From assembly GCA_029261895.1 (NCBI GenBank), contig JAJDAK010000028.1, positions 1-64,000 of the forward strand: a DNA stretch of 64,000 nt. Reading direction: 5' to 3'. The position numbers and the translations under genes are program-made. Under the pieces are notes generated by a model, which was not told the origin of the DNA, searched no databases, and worked only from the letters and a program-made list of their open reading frames with translations. The first letter of the stretch is position 1; every line of letters begins with the position of its first letter. Shown piece by piece: positions 15,294 through 23,687 of the stretch. The DNA comes from Deltaproteobacteria bacterium (GTDB lineage: Bacteria; Myxococcota_A; UBA9160; SZUA-336).

Positions 15294-17102
15294 TTAGGGA
15301 GTGATGACGTTGCTGCCTTTCAGCGTGATCGCGCCAGGTCCTGGCAAGCTCGCGGTTGCATCCACCAGACCGTTGCCGGTTGCGGCGATGCAGAACGTGC
15401 TCGATAGAGTGCTCGCACCACCGAGTGGACCGGGGTTGGTTCCCAGTGTCTCCATGTAACGGCAAGTACCGTTCGCGAAACAACCTGGGACGAACTGGCT
15501 CGGGCAGAAGAGTCCATCCGCTGCAGAGCTGGACGCATCGCCGTTGGAGAGTGGCGACAGGTTGACGAGCAGCGAGCCAAGCGATGCCGTGCTGGAGGGC
15601 GGGCAAGCGTTTGATGTGAGCTCCGTGTTAGTGGTCGTGCAGGCGCCGCCGTTATTGTCACCGCCAACGCATAGGTTTGCGATGCACTGCGGGCACGCGA
15701 TCAGGGAACTGGTGAGGAAGACAGCCGAGTCCAAGACAACGGTCATGATTTGCTCACCGGTGTTCGGGTCGACCGTTCCCACCATGTCTTGCGCCAACGT
15801 GTTGACGACGCATGTGCTGACCGGTGGCGAATCCGGATTCGGAATCGGCAGCGGAGGACCGAAGGGGCAGCCCTGGAAGGTGCAGTCGTCGGGACCGGTG
15901 CCGTTTGACGGGCCAATCTCACAGAGACCTCCCGAGAAACCAACGACCTCGGTGATCTGTGTGCCATTATTGGGTGTTGCCGACGGGGGTTGTGCGGATG
16001 AGCCACCGCCGATGTACAGGTTGCTGCACTCGAGCGTCAGATCACCGATGCCATTCGGATCGACGGGGAACGGGTCGAGGTCGTTTCCAGTCCCGTCTGC
16101 CGCGTCATTGATGCGGCCGCAGTTACCACCCGGGAGCCCGGTGGTGAACGCGAGCTGTGTCGGACATTCTTCGGGAATCACCACGACGTCGGCGCAGCTC
16201 CCGTCTGCGGTGCCGTTGTCGAAGAGATCGCAATCTCGGCTCAGGTTGTCGATCGTGTTGAGGTACTCGCAGACTTCGCATTCGACGATTGCGTCGATGC
16301 AGTTCGCCATATCCTCGATGGAGCCTGCAGCGGCGGCGCACTCACCGCCACCGAACGCGGAGGCCAGAACCACGTCTTTGCCGACGCACTTCTTATCGAG
16401 ATCCTTGCGGATCTTGTCAGGCTTCGCGCCAGGCAGGTTGCACGCTTTTGCAATCTTTTGCTTCGCATCCGGTTGTCCGTTGGTTCCAGTGCCTAGGCAT
16501 TCGTCTTGGAGTTCCTGCGCCGTCATGATGCCTGCCAGCACGGGTGCTTTATTGGCCTTCAGCGCGAATTTCTTGCAGTTCAAAAACTCGAGCAGCTTGA
16601 AGTCCTGACACTTAAGCGCGTCCTTCAGAATAGTCTGCTGGCATTTCGACTCAAACTTATCGGTAGCTTCCGTCTTGATCGAGCCATCCAACGTGCCAAA
16701 GAGACGAGTTACGATATTGGACTCTTTGGTTTCCGACTCCGCGATAATCGAGTTTGGATCGCTTGGGCCGATCGAAGGCGGCGCGACACCTTTGCCGACG
16801 CACTTCTTATCCCAATCTTTGATCGTATTGTCTCGAGCCTTTTGAACTTTGTCCTTCGGATCGCTGAACGCGCATGCATCGGCGCTGCCGATCTTGCCCT
16901 TGGCAAAGTCCTTCACGCAGTTGTTCACGTCGAGCGCGATGGTCTTGGTGAGTAGCCGACCACGCTTGTTCAACGCGTTGATGCAGTTCTGTTCGTCCTT
17001 GGAAAGTTCGGCGATCGCATTCCCGAACGGCAAACTGATTAGGCTTAGAAGCGTCGCGGTTAGAACCAGCGTCCGTCCCAAAGCTGAAAGCGAAATACCC
17101 AT
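15294..17102 (-). CDS. Large Cys-rich secreted protein, paralogue A
   Basis: 602 residues from the ATG at 17102, which has AGGAG 8 nt upstream and opens a signal peptide (LVLTATLLSLISLPFGNAIA). Upstream in-frame starts lack a ribosome site. After KDEQNCINALNKRGRLL come regularly spaced cysteines (NNCVKDFAKG, KKCVGKG, LKCQD, NCKKFALK, KACNLPG, KKCVGK, ECEVCEYL), then a C-terminal half with GGSSAQPPSATPNNG-type and CPQCIANLCVGG segments. The full length aligns with the divergent gene at 17532. No known domain is recognised; the Cys density suggests a disulfide-stabilised extracellular protein, or less likely a metal-binding one. Confidence 0.75.
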   Translation of the reverse strand: MGISLSALGRTLVLTATLLSLISLPFGNAIAELSKDEQNCINALNKRGRLLTKTIALDVNNCVKDFAKGKIGSADACAFSDPKDKVQKARDNTIKDWDKKCVGKGVAPPSIGPSDPNSIIAESETKESNIVTRLFGTLDGSIKTEATDKFESKCQQTILKDALKCQDFKLLEFLNCKKFALKANKAPVLAGIMTAQELQDECLGTGTNGQPDAKQKIAKACNLPGAKPDKIRKDLDKKCVGKDVVLASAFGGGECAAAAGSIEDMANCIDAIVECEVCEYLNTIDNLSRDCDLFDNGTADGSCADVVVIPEECPTQLAFTTGLPGGNCGRINDAADGTGNDLDPFPVDPNGIGDLTLECSNLYIGGGSSAQPPSATPNNGTQITEVVGFSGGLCEIGPSNGTGPDDCTFQGCPFGPPLPIPNPDSPPVSTCVVNTLAQDMVGTVDPNTGEQIMTVVLDSAVFLTSSLIACPQCIANLCVGGDNNGGACTTTNTELTSNACPPSSTASLGSLLVNLSPLSNGDASSSAADGLFCPSQFVPGCFANGTCRYMETLGTNPGPLGGASTLSSTFCIAATGNGLVDATASLPGPGAITLKGSNVITP

Positions 17103-17531
17103 GTTCCCACTCCTAATATTGATGATGGCTCGAGCGTTTGAACTCGTCAGAAACAGGTCGATTTGCGGGGATAACCCCGTTGACTCCGACCTATAGGTTT
17201 TTGTACACGATTTGCGCAGGAAAGTGACCCTGCGAACGCGAATCAAAATGGTTTTATTTCAACTAATGTGATTAATGGGTGGTTTAGCACCCGGTTATTG
17301 CAGCGTCGGTAGAAACATTGCTGTTCGTGGCCGGTCATCTACGACAACTATCTTTAACGCTGCATTAATTTGCTTGATTGTAGCTAGGGCGGTTGCTGTA
17401 GAATCCCCTCAAATGTGAGGGCAGAAGGGCTTCAGCAGCGAATCATATTTCGTAGCGAACGTTGTCTCGTCGGCGTCCGACGCAAGGCTGGTTCATCGAA
17501 GCCATCAAACCAAACCAAAAAGGGTGGGAAC
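17103..17531. other. Shared intergenic region of the divergent Cys-rich genes
   Basis: 429 bp, visibly AT-richer than its surroundings, with both genes using a similar leader just before the start (GTGGGAACATG). No RNA gene or operator is recognised. A weak plus-strand promoter candidate is TTGATT at 17374 with TAGAAT at 17399, but the 19-bp spacing is poor. Confidence 0.4.
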
Positions 17532-19334
17532 ATGAATTCATTCATGCAATTTATTTCGAACCCAGGCCGGTTGTTCCTAGCGGTAGGAATGATGGTAGGC
17601 CTTGTGGGTTTCCCGTTCGCGGATGCGAGCGCGGCACTTACGAAAGATGAACAGAACTGCATCAACGCGTTGAACAAGCGTGGTCGTCTGCTGTCAAAGA
17701 CAGTGGCTGGTGATGTGAACGCCTGCGTGAAGGACTTTGCCAAGGGCAATATCGCGGATGCGGATGCATGCGCGACGAGTGACCCAAAGGACAAGGTGGC
17801 AAAGGCGACCGCCAATACGGACAAGGATTGGATGAAGAAGTGTCTCGACAAGGGTGTTGTCCCGCTGCCCTTCGGTCCTTCCGGCCCAGCTGCAGTAAAT
17901 GGCGCATCGCTGACGAAAGAGGCCAATATTATTGGTCGCATCTTCGGAACGTTGAATGCAGAAATCATTACCGAAGCTGTAGACAAAGACATCTCAAAGT
18001 GTCAGCAGAAGATCATCAAGAATTTGCTCAAGTGCCAGGATGTGAAGCAGCTTGAGTACTTGAAGTGCAAGAAGTTCGCGTTGAAGGAAGGTAAGGATCC
18101 GCTTCCCGCCGGTGCGATGAGCGCTTCGGAACTTCAGGACGCGTGTCTCGGCGTAGGCGCAGTCGCGCAGCCAGATGCCAAAGGCAAGATCGCCAAAGCT
18201 TGCAACTTAGTTGGTGTGAAGCCAGACAAAATCCGCGCCGACCTGCAGAAGCAGTGCCTCGACAAGGTCGGTAATCTCGACATGTTCGATGGCAATGAAT
18301 GCGCTGGCGCCACGGGCTCCGTGGATGATATGGCGACGTGTATCGATACGATTGTCGAGTGTGAAATTTGCAACTGGGCAAACACCACAGACAACCTCGT
18401 TCGTGACTGCGATCTCTTCGACAACGGTGTTGCGGATACGTCATGTGCCGCACCAGCGGCTTCGTGCCCGAGCACGTTGACGTTCTCCACATCGGTCCCA
18501 GGTGGAACGTGTGGCCGCATCAACGACGATGCAGCCGGTACCGGTACCGATCTCACGCCTGGGGGTGAGCTCGGTGGTGCGATTCTCGCGTGCGGTTCGC
18601 TCTACATCGGTGGCGGTATTTCCGGCCAGCCGCCTTCAGCGGTTCCTGAGTCTTCAACACAGGTTGTGGCAGTGACCGATGGTTCGGATCCGAACGCATG
18701 CGTGCTCGGGCCATCTGCGGGTACGGGTCCATTGGACTGCACCTTCGCGGGTTGCTTCTTTGGTCCACCGTTGCCGATCTTTAATGGCGCGGCGAGCACC
18801 TGTGTCATCAACACGGTCGCGACAGACTTCTCAGGTACCTACAACGCGGCCACGGGTGAGGAGAGCCTAGGCGTCGAGTTGGCGGCTGAGGTGTTCCTCA
18901 CCGGTGATGGTGCTGCGCCGTGTCCGAATTGCATCGCAAGCCTCTGTGTGGGTGGCGCCAGTCCGGGCGCAGCATGCACGACCTCGAACTCGTTGTTCAC
19001 GTCGCATGACTGTCCGCCATTGGGGAGCCTCGGAGCGATTCCGATTGATCTGTCACCGTTGACGACGGCCACGGTGGTCGCATCTGATGCCAGCGGCATC
19101 TTCTGCTTAGCGAACGGACAAACTGTGACGCAAGCTGGAGCCTTTGGTTCCGGTGCGGGTCTGGCGGAGTACATCGAGACGAATGGTTCATCCCCAGGTC
19201 CAGGTGGTGGACCGACGACATTCGGTTCGGTCTTCTGCATTGATGCAACGGGTTCGGCCCTGATCGATGCGGTGGCGAACCTACCGGGTCCAGGTGCAGT
19301 AAGCCTGCTCGGTTCGAACGTCGTCACGCCGTAA
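17532..19334 (+). CDS. Large Cys-rich secreted protein, paralogue B
   Basis: 600 residues from the ATG at 17532, preceded by AAGGGTGGGAAC. A signal peptide (GRLFLAVGMMVGLVGFPFAD then ASA) is followed by TKDEQNCINALNKRGRLLSK. About 30 cysteines are spread over the whole chain in near-identical places to paralogue A (NACVKDFAKG, MKKCLDKG, LKCQD, KCKKFALKEG, KACNLVG, VECEICNW, RDCDLFDNG, CPNCIASLCVGG). Both end in SNVxTP. Roughly half the residues are identical, pointing to an old inverted duplication. Function unknown; likely extracellular or outer-membrane-associated. Confidence 0.75.
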   Translation: MNSFMQFISNPGRLFLAVGMMVGLVGFPFADASAALTKDEQNCINALNKRGRLLSKTVAGDVNACVKDFAKGNIADADACATSDPKDKVAKATANTDKDWMKKCLDKGVVPLPFGPSGPAAVNGASLTKEANIIGRIFGTLNAEIITEAVDKDISKCQQKIIKNLLKCQDVKQLEYLKCKKFALKEGKDPLPAGAMSASELQDACLGVGAVAQPDAKGKIAKACNLVGVKPDKIRADLQKQCLDKVGNLDMFDGNECAGATGSVDDMATCIDTIVECEICNWANTTDNLVRDCDLFDNGVADTSCAAPAASCPSTLTFSTSVPGGTCGRINDDAAGTGTDLTPGGELGGAILACGSLYIGGGISGQPPSAVPESSTQVVAVTDGSDPNACVLGPSAGTGPLDCTFAGCFFGPPLPIFNGAASTCVINTVATDFSGTYNAATGEESLGVELAAEVFLTGDGAAPCPNCIASLCVGGASPGAACTTSNSLFTSHDCPPLGSLGAIPIDLSPLTTATVVASDASGIFCLANGQTVTQAGAFGSGAGLAEYIETNGSSPGPGGGPTTFGSVFCIDATGSALIDAVANLPGPGAVSLLGSNVVTP

Positions 19335-19383
19335 CGACGGCATAAGACCAAAGGATCGGAGCTCTTTCGACCCACTCATCATC

Positions 19384-19416
19384 GGTGCCCCCGGGAAAGC
19401 CCGGGGGCACCTTTTT
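19384..19416 (+). terminator. Rho-independent terminator after paralogue B
   Basis: A perfect 12-bp stem (GGTGCCCCCGGG, loop AAAG, CCCGGGGGCACC) followed by TTTTT. It lies only 10 bp before the next gene's start at 19427, so that gene may rely on read-through or on a promoter within the hairpin region. Confidence 0.95.
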
Positions 19417-19426
19417 GAGAGAGACC

Positions 19427-20068
19427 ATGGTGCAAAGATTTTTCAGCGTGCTTCTGAGTTTGTTTTTCCTCGCGTCGCTGGCTTCTGCACTCGAGATTGA
19501 ACAGAAGATCGAGGGTGAGGTTGCAGAATCCCTTGAGAGTCGTTGGTTCTTGGTCACGACGCTGAGAACGGTGAACGGCGCGGTGGTGAATATTCCCTAT
19601 GTCCTCACTGCAACCGATGCCGAGTTCGATATGCGTGTGCTTGCGTTGCCCGACGAGATGCAAAAGAAAGTCGACGCGGCGAATCTGGCCAAAGAAACCT
19701 GGGTTCCATCGAGCGATGAAATCAAAACCGTCGCCGCGGACGTCAAGAAGCTGGTGCGCTCACTCGAAGATACGTTTGGCAGCGTGAAATATCGGTTCGT
19801 CACGCGTGAGCATTACGACGATGTGATCAAAGCGGACGAGATGTCGAAAGAAAGTTTCGCCGTGCTCATCGTGTCGCAGTTTCCACACCATAAGAATGCG
19901 AAACCGGGAGAAGGGCGTCTATCAAGGAACGACCATGTTTATTACATCGATCGTCACGACACAGATGCGATCGAGGGCCGCCACATCCAGCTCCAGCTAC
20001 TCGCGGCGCCGTTCCCGATGCCGATCACGCTCAAGGGCGACTTCAAAGCCTATCCCTTAGTGCGTTAG
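19427..20068 (+). CDS. Secreted protein of unknown function
   Basis: 213 residues from the ATG at 19427 (GAGAGA just before); an in-frame start at 19385 would fall inside the terminator stem and is rejected. A signal peptide (RFFSVLLSLFFLASLASA) precedes a mature part of mixed charge with TVNGAVVNIPYVLTATDAEF and HVYYIDRHDTDAIEG. No cysteine occurs in the mature part, unlike its upstream neighbours. No family is recognised. Confidence 0.65.
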   Translation: MVQRFFSVLLSLFFLASLASALEIEQKIEGEVAESLESRWFLVTTLRTVNGAVVNIPYVLTATDAEFDMRVLALPDEMQKKVDAANLAKETWVPSSDEIKTVAADVKKLVRSLEDTFGSVKYRFVTREHYDDVIKADEMSKESFAVLIVSQFPHHKNAKPGEGRLSRNDHVYYIDRHDTDAIEGRHIQLQLLAAPFPMPITLKGDFKAYPLVR

Positions 20069-20171
20069 CGGGCGGTCGCTTCGCGCACTGCTATGCAGGC
20101 CGCCCTCCGCACACGGCATGCGTACTTCACTTCGTTCCGTGCATGCCTTCGTTGCTTCAAATCAGCTTCTT

Positions 20172-20205
20172 AAAAACAAAACCCCCGAATCGAAGATCCG
20201 GGGGC
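20172..20205 (-). terminator. Terminator of the histone-like gene
   Basis: On the minus strand CCCCCGGATC and GATTCGGGGG form a stem with a TTC loop (one mismatch), followed by TTTTGTTTTT. It lies about 30 bp past the stop of the gene at 20234. Confidence 0.85.
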
Positions 20206-20233
20206 ATTGCTTCGTAGCGAATTTCGCTAGTCG

Positions 20234-20599
20234 TTATGCCGCGCGGCGCTTGGCTACCCGGCGCTTCGCCGTTGTTCGACGGCGCTTCGGTGCGGTCCGC
20301 TTCACGGCGCGCTTGGTCGCTCGGCGCTTTGGCGCTGTACGACGCTTCGCCGTGGTCCGGCGCTTTGCCGTTGTACGGCGGCGCTTCGGTGCGCTCCGCT
20401 TCACGGCGCGCTTAGCCGGCTTCTTGGCCTTCTTCTCGATCTTCGACGCACAATCGTCGAAAGCGCGGAAGGCTTCTCGCACGGCTTTCGCCAGCTTCGA
20501 ATCCTTCGGGTAGTGGCTCGTGACATGATTCGCGAGCTTGTTCATCTTTGCTGTATGGCCAGCGCCATACCACTTACGGTTCGATACCTTGATCTTCAT
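20234..20599 (-). CDS. Histone H1-like Lys/Arg/Ala-rich DNA-binding protein
   Basis: 121 residues from the ATG at 20599 (MKIKVSNRKWYGAGHTAK). The first 60 residues are a small folded region (HYPKDSKLAKAVREAFRAFDD), and the last 60 are a low-complexity tail of repeated KRRTTAKRR, TAPKRRATKR and AVKRTAPKRR units. Such tails bind DNA electrostatically, as in bacterial H1-like proteins (Hc1, HctB, AlgP-like). A role in nucleoid compaction is inferred. The in-frame extension up to 20695 has no ribosome site. The repeats at DNA level are prone to copy-number change. Confidence 0.7.
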   Translation of the reverse strand: MKIKVSNRKWYGAGHTAKMNKLANHVTSHYPKDSKLAKAVREAFRAFDDCASKIEKKAKKPAKRAVKRSAPKRRRTTAKRRTTAKRRTAPKRRATKRAVKRTAPKRRRTTAKRRVAKRRAA

Positions 20600-20713
20600 T
20601 GTGGTTAAACCCCACGTAAATTGATTCAGGCGCTTGTTTCGGGCGCTACCTTCGCAATCGTTAGCTTTTTTCGCGAAAGTCGCTGAAATTCCCAAGATGG
20701 AGGGGATGTTTGA

Positions 20714-21499
20714 ATGAGTGATGAACCAGGACAGCCGATTACAGGGCTCAAACCCGGCGACGTAAGCCCACAGGTCTTTTTATGCGGTGATCCGGCCCGT
20801 GTGGAGCGCATCTCTGCAGGTTGGTCGGATGTGCAAGATGTATGCAACGTACGTGAATATCGAATTCATGTTGGTACCAAGGACGGTGTGCGTCTGACCG
20901 CTGCCTCTACCGGGATCGGTGCGCCGAGCACTGCAATTCTGGTTGAGGAGCTCGCCAAAGTCGGAGCGAAAGATCTAATACGGATCGGCAACAGCGGTGG
21001 ACTTGATCCGAATCTCGGCCTTGGCGATCTGGTCATTACGACCGGCTCCGTTCGCGATGACGGCACGTCGGGTAGCTATGTGCCGGCGGAGTTTCCCGCG
21101 GTCGCGCATTATGAAGTCGTGAGCGCGCTGGTGGCCGCCGCGGCAGCCCAAGGCGTTGCGGCACATACCGGAATCTCTTGGTCGTTGGATGCGTTCTACG
21201 CACGCAACGCGGTCCTGGATGCGAAGGGGCAGATCGAATCGATGAGTTTCGAGGGTTTCCGCGCACCGGGACTCGCGGATAAGATCGAGTTGTTGCGCGC
21301 AGCCAAAGTGAAGAACTGTGAAATGGAGAGCGGCGCGCTGCTCACACTCGCAAGTATCTTCGGGCTACGCGCCGGTTGTATCTGCGTGGTATCCGATCGC
21401 ACGCCGTGGCCCGGCCCGGCTGAGATCGAAATCGACAAGAATATGGATCAGTGCATCCGTGTTGCGATCGACGCGATGCTGAGGTTGGCCAAAGCTTGA
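20714..21499 (+). CDS. Nucleoside phosphorylase (uridine/purine phosphorylase family)
   Basis: 261 residues of the NP-I family. Phosphate- and ribose-binding signatures are VFLCGDPARVERI (residues 21-33), STGIGAPSTAILVEEL (65-80), IRIGNSGGLDPNLGLGDLVI (89-108) and NCEMESGALLTLASIFGLRA with the ribose-contacting Met-Glu-Ser. It splits nucleosides into base plus ribose-1-phosphate. The uridine-phosphorylase branch seems closest but base specificity is not certain. It overlaps the nagA-like gene by 4 nt (TTGA), suggesting a salvage operon. Confidence 0.88.
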   Translation: MSDEPGQPITGLKPGDVSPQVFLCGDPARVERISAGWSDVQDVCNVREYRIHVGTKDGVRLTAASTGIGAPSTAILVEELAKVGAKDLIRIGNSGGLDPNLGLGDLVITTGSVRDDGTSGSYVPAEFPAVAHYEVVSALVAAAAAQGVAAHTGISWSLDAFYARNAVLDAKGQIESMSFEGFRAPGLADKIELLRAAKVKNCEMESGALLTLASIFGLRAGCICVVSDRTPWPGPAEIEIDKNMDQCIRVAIDAMLRLAKA

Positions 21500-22674
21500 G
21501 CGTCTATTCGGTATGGGCCGCGGGCGCCATTACACCGGAACAACGACTGAAACGAGTGCGGCTGCGCGTCGACGGCGGGAGTATCGTTTCGCTGGATGCG
21601 AATGTTGAACCTGATGACGGCGATCTTCGGTATGACGATGCAACGCTCATTCCGGGGCTGATCGATCTTCAAGTGAATGGTGGACTTGGCTTTGCGTTTG
21701 ATGCTGAAGCCGCTAAGGACCGGCGCCGTGCAGTTGAATTTCATTTGCAGCATGGAACCACAGCCATGCTCGCGACTCTGATCAGCGCACCGATGAACGA
21801 AATGGTCGCGGCGACGGAACGTCTACGCACAGACGTGAGTCTCGAAGGTCCGATCATCGGAATTCATCTTGAAGGGCCTTTTCTAGCGGCGCGTAAAAAA
21901 GGTGCGCATAGCGACCACGCGCTCGCGTCACCGACGGAAGAAAACGTAGCTGCAGTCATTCGTGCGGCCGATGGTGGACTCCGAATGGTCACACTCGCGC
22001 CTGAATTACCGGGTGCGGACGCGGCGATTCGGCGTTTTGTCGAGCAGGGCGCCGTTGTTGCAGCGGGTCACTCCCAAGCCACGAGCGATGTTCTGGATCG
22101 CGCGATTACAGCGGGTCTCAGTTTTATGACGCACGTCGGAAATGCGAGTGATTGGCCGTCGCGCGTCTTTGATCCTGCAATGGGATATCGTCGCAGCGAG
22201 CCCGGCATGGTGGGTACGTTCCTGCTGGACCGGCGTTTGCGCGGAAGTTTGATCTTAGATGGTCACCATCTGGACCCTCGGTTGGCGCGTGTGTTGATCG
22301 ATACACGAGGTGCGGACAATATCGTACTGGTGAGTGATGCCACTCCGGCCGCTGGCCTAAAACCCGGCCACTACACGATGGGAGGGCTCGATGTTGAAAT
22401 CCACGAAGCGGGATTCGCCACCGTTGGCGAAGGGCTTGGCGGTAGCACGATTCCGTTGATCGAGGCGATTCGCGTCGCGGTCCGGGACGCGGAGATTTCG
22501 TTAGTGCGCGCGGTTCGAATGGCGACATCGACGCCCGCGAGGATCCTCGGACTCGAGTACCGCAAGGGTAAGTTGCTATCGGGGTGGGACGCTGACTTTC
22601 TCGCCATCGACGCGGATCTCGAAATTAAGGCTGTATTTCAGGGTGGCGAACCCGTCGACTTGCCTACGCGTTAA
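21496..22674 (+). CDS. nagA: N-acetylglucosamine-6-phosphate deacetylase
   Basis: 392 residues from the TTG at 21496, which overlaps the stop of the phosphorylase gene; the in-frame ATG at 21451 lies well inside that gene. Metal and substrate motifs are LIPGLIDLQVNGGLG (the E. coli-like QxNG form), GIHLEGPFLAARKKGAH (metal Glu), VAAGHSQA and VSDATPAAG (catalytic Asp). The enzyme removes the acetyl group of GlcNAc-6-P during cell-wall sugar recycling. No nagB or nagE is nearby. Confidence 0.9.
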   Translation: MSVYSVWAAGAITPEQRLKRVRLRVDGGSIVSLDANVEPDDGDLRYDDATLIPGLIDLQVNGGLGFAFDAEAAKDRRRAVEFHLQHGTTAMLATLISAPMNEMVAATERLRTDVSLEGPIIGIHLEGPFLAARKKGAHSDHALASPTEENVAAVIRAADGGLRMVTLAPELPGADAAIRRFVEQGAVVAAGHSQATSDVLDRAITAGLSFMTHVGNASDWPSRVFDPAMGYRRSEPGMVGTFLLDRRLRGSLILDGHHLDPRLARVLIDTRGADNIVLVSDATPAAGLKPGHYTMGGLDVEIHEAGFATVGEGLGGSTIPLIEAIRVAVRDAEISLVRAVRMATSTPARILGLEYRKGKLLSGWDADFLAIDADLEIKAVFQGGEPVDLPTR

Positions 22675-22755
22675 GTCTCCGATCAAGTTTCCGCAACCGA
22701 TTCGCCGATGGCTAAGGGGGTCGTTGTTGAACGTGCCTGATAGGAGACGGCGTCG

Positions 22756-23082
22756 ATGTGGAAACAGTGCCGAGTGATCGTTGTAGCGCTTACGCTTGCG
22801 GCTTGGATGGCTTTGCCCAACGCTGCGATGGCGGTGAGTTATGAGGATTCATTGGATGACTGCAGCTATCCAAAGATGGCCGATCTATATCTGATGCGTC
22901 CGTTGGGTTTTGCCACATTGGTCGGCAGCAGCATGCTTTGGATCGTTTCGTCACCATTATATTTGCTCACGGCTCCAGGTGATATGGATGACGTGACCAA
23001 GACTTTGGTACACGAACCGTTTCGGTTCACATTCAATCGTCCGTTGGGTGAATGTGCGGCGGCGGAGCTGGGCCACTTCTAG
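22756..23082 (+). CDS. Small exported protein of unknown function
   Basis: 108 residues with a signal peptide (VIVVALTLAAWMALPNAAMA) and a second hydrophobic stretch in the mature part (LGFATLVGSSMLWIVSSPLY). The YLMRPLGFATLVGSS and EPFRFTFNRPLGEC blocks recur in a widespread family of small uncharacterised proteobacterial envelope proteins. GGAGAC precedes the ATG. A strong terminator follows 17 bp later. Confidence 0.65.
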   Translation: MWKQCRVIVVALTLAAWMALPNAAMAVSYEDSLDDCSYPKMADLYLMRPLGFATLVGSSMLWIVSSPLYLLTAPGDMDDVTKTLVHEPFRFTFNRPLGECAAAELGHF

Positions 23083-23099
23083 ACCGAAGCAACGAATTG

Positions 23100-23137
23100 A
23101 AAAAGCCCCAGCGCCTAATGCGGTGCCGGGGCTTTTT
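23100..23137. terminator. Bidirectional terminator between convergent genes
   Basis: AAAAAGCCCC pairs with GGGGCTTTTT, with partial inner pairing (GCGCC, GGTGC). The T-run is present on both strands, so it can end both the gene at 22756 and the minus-strand His-rich gene whose stop lies at 23140. Confidence 0.9.
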
Positions 23138-23139
23138 AT

Positions 23140-23619
23140 TTAGTGGCCGCAACCGTCGTGATGATTATGGTGGCGGTCACCGTAGTAATTTCGGCCGCCG
23201 TAGGCGTGGCGCGTTTGTCGTTTGCGCTCAACGCGTACCGCCTTATTGAAGAGCCGTTGCGCCCGGTGAACTCTGCCGTGGGCGAGCGCGCGATCTGCCT
23301 TTCGAACTAAATGGCTCCGTTTGTAGTCGTGACGCTCGTCTACGTAGTGATCACGGCGATGTTGCTTGTAGCCGTAGCGATCGCGGGCACGGTGATCGCG
23401 GCGATAATCATTGTGGGCGTGGTGCTTATTGGCATGGTGACTCCGATGTGGAACGTGCGCGTTATGGCGACGATGCCCATCACGATCTCCGACCGAGATC
23501 TGAAAACCGTGATCGGAAATTTTGAGGGAAAACCCATCCGCCTCCGCAGGCACTGGGCTGAGGATGAGCGCCCCAGCGCCCAAAGCTGAACGGAGCAATA
23601 TTCTTCGCGCAAATAGCAT
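23140..23619 (-). CDS. Histidine-rich exported protein
   Basis: 159 residues from the ATG at 23619, which has GGGAGGG six nt upstream. After a signal peptide (RRILLRSALGAGALILSPVP), the mature part is extremely rich in His, Arg, Asp and Tyr (HVPHRSHHANKHHAHNDY, RHDYKRSH) and ends NYYGDRHHNHHDGCGH. This suggests binding of Zn, Ni, Cu or Fe in the periplasm. Similar His-rich tails with HAxRL-type helices (VHRAQRLFNKAVRVERKR) occur in uncharacterised envelope proteins. Function is not established. Confidence 0.65.
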   Translation of the reverse strand: MLFARRILLRSALGAGALILSPVPAEADGFSLKISDHGFQISVGDRDGHRRHNAHVPHRSHHANKHHAHNDYRRDHRARDRYGYKQHRRDHYVDERHDYKRSHLVRKADRALAHGRVHRAQRLFNKAVRVERKRQTRHAYGGRNYYGDRHHNHHDGCGH

Positions 23620-23687
23620 TTGTGACCCTCCCATTCGGGTGTTTACAGCTTTCGACGCCCCCTCTCGGGATTTCTTCGATCGCAGCC

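Noticed and set aside
20240..20410. Short tandem repeats resembling a CRISPR or satellite array
   Set aside because: The repeats are codons of the Lys/Arg-rich tail of the histone-like protein, without unique spacers.
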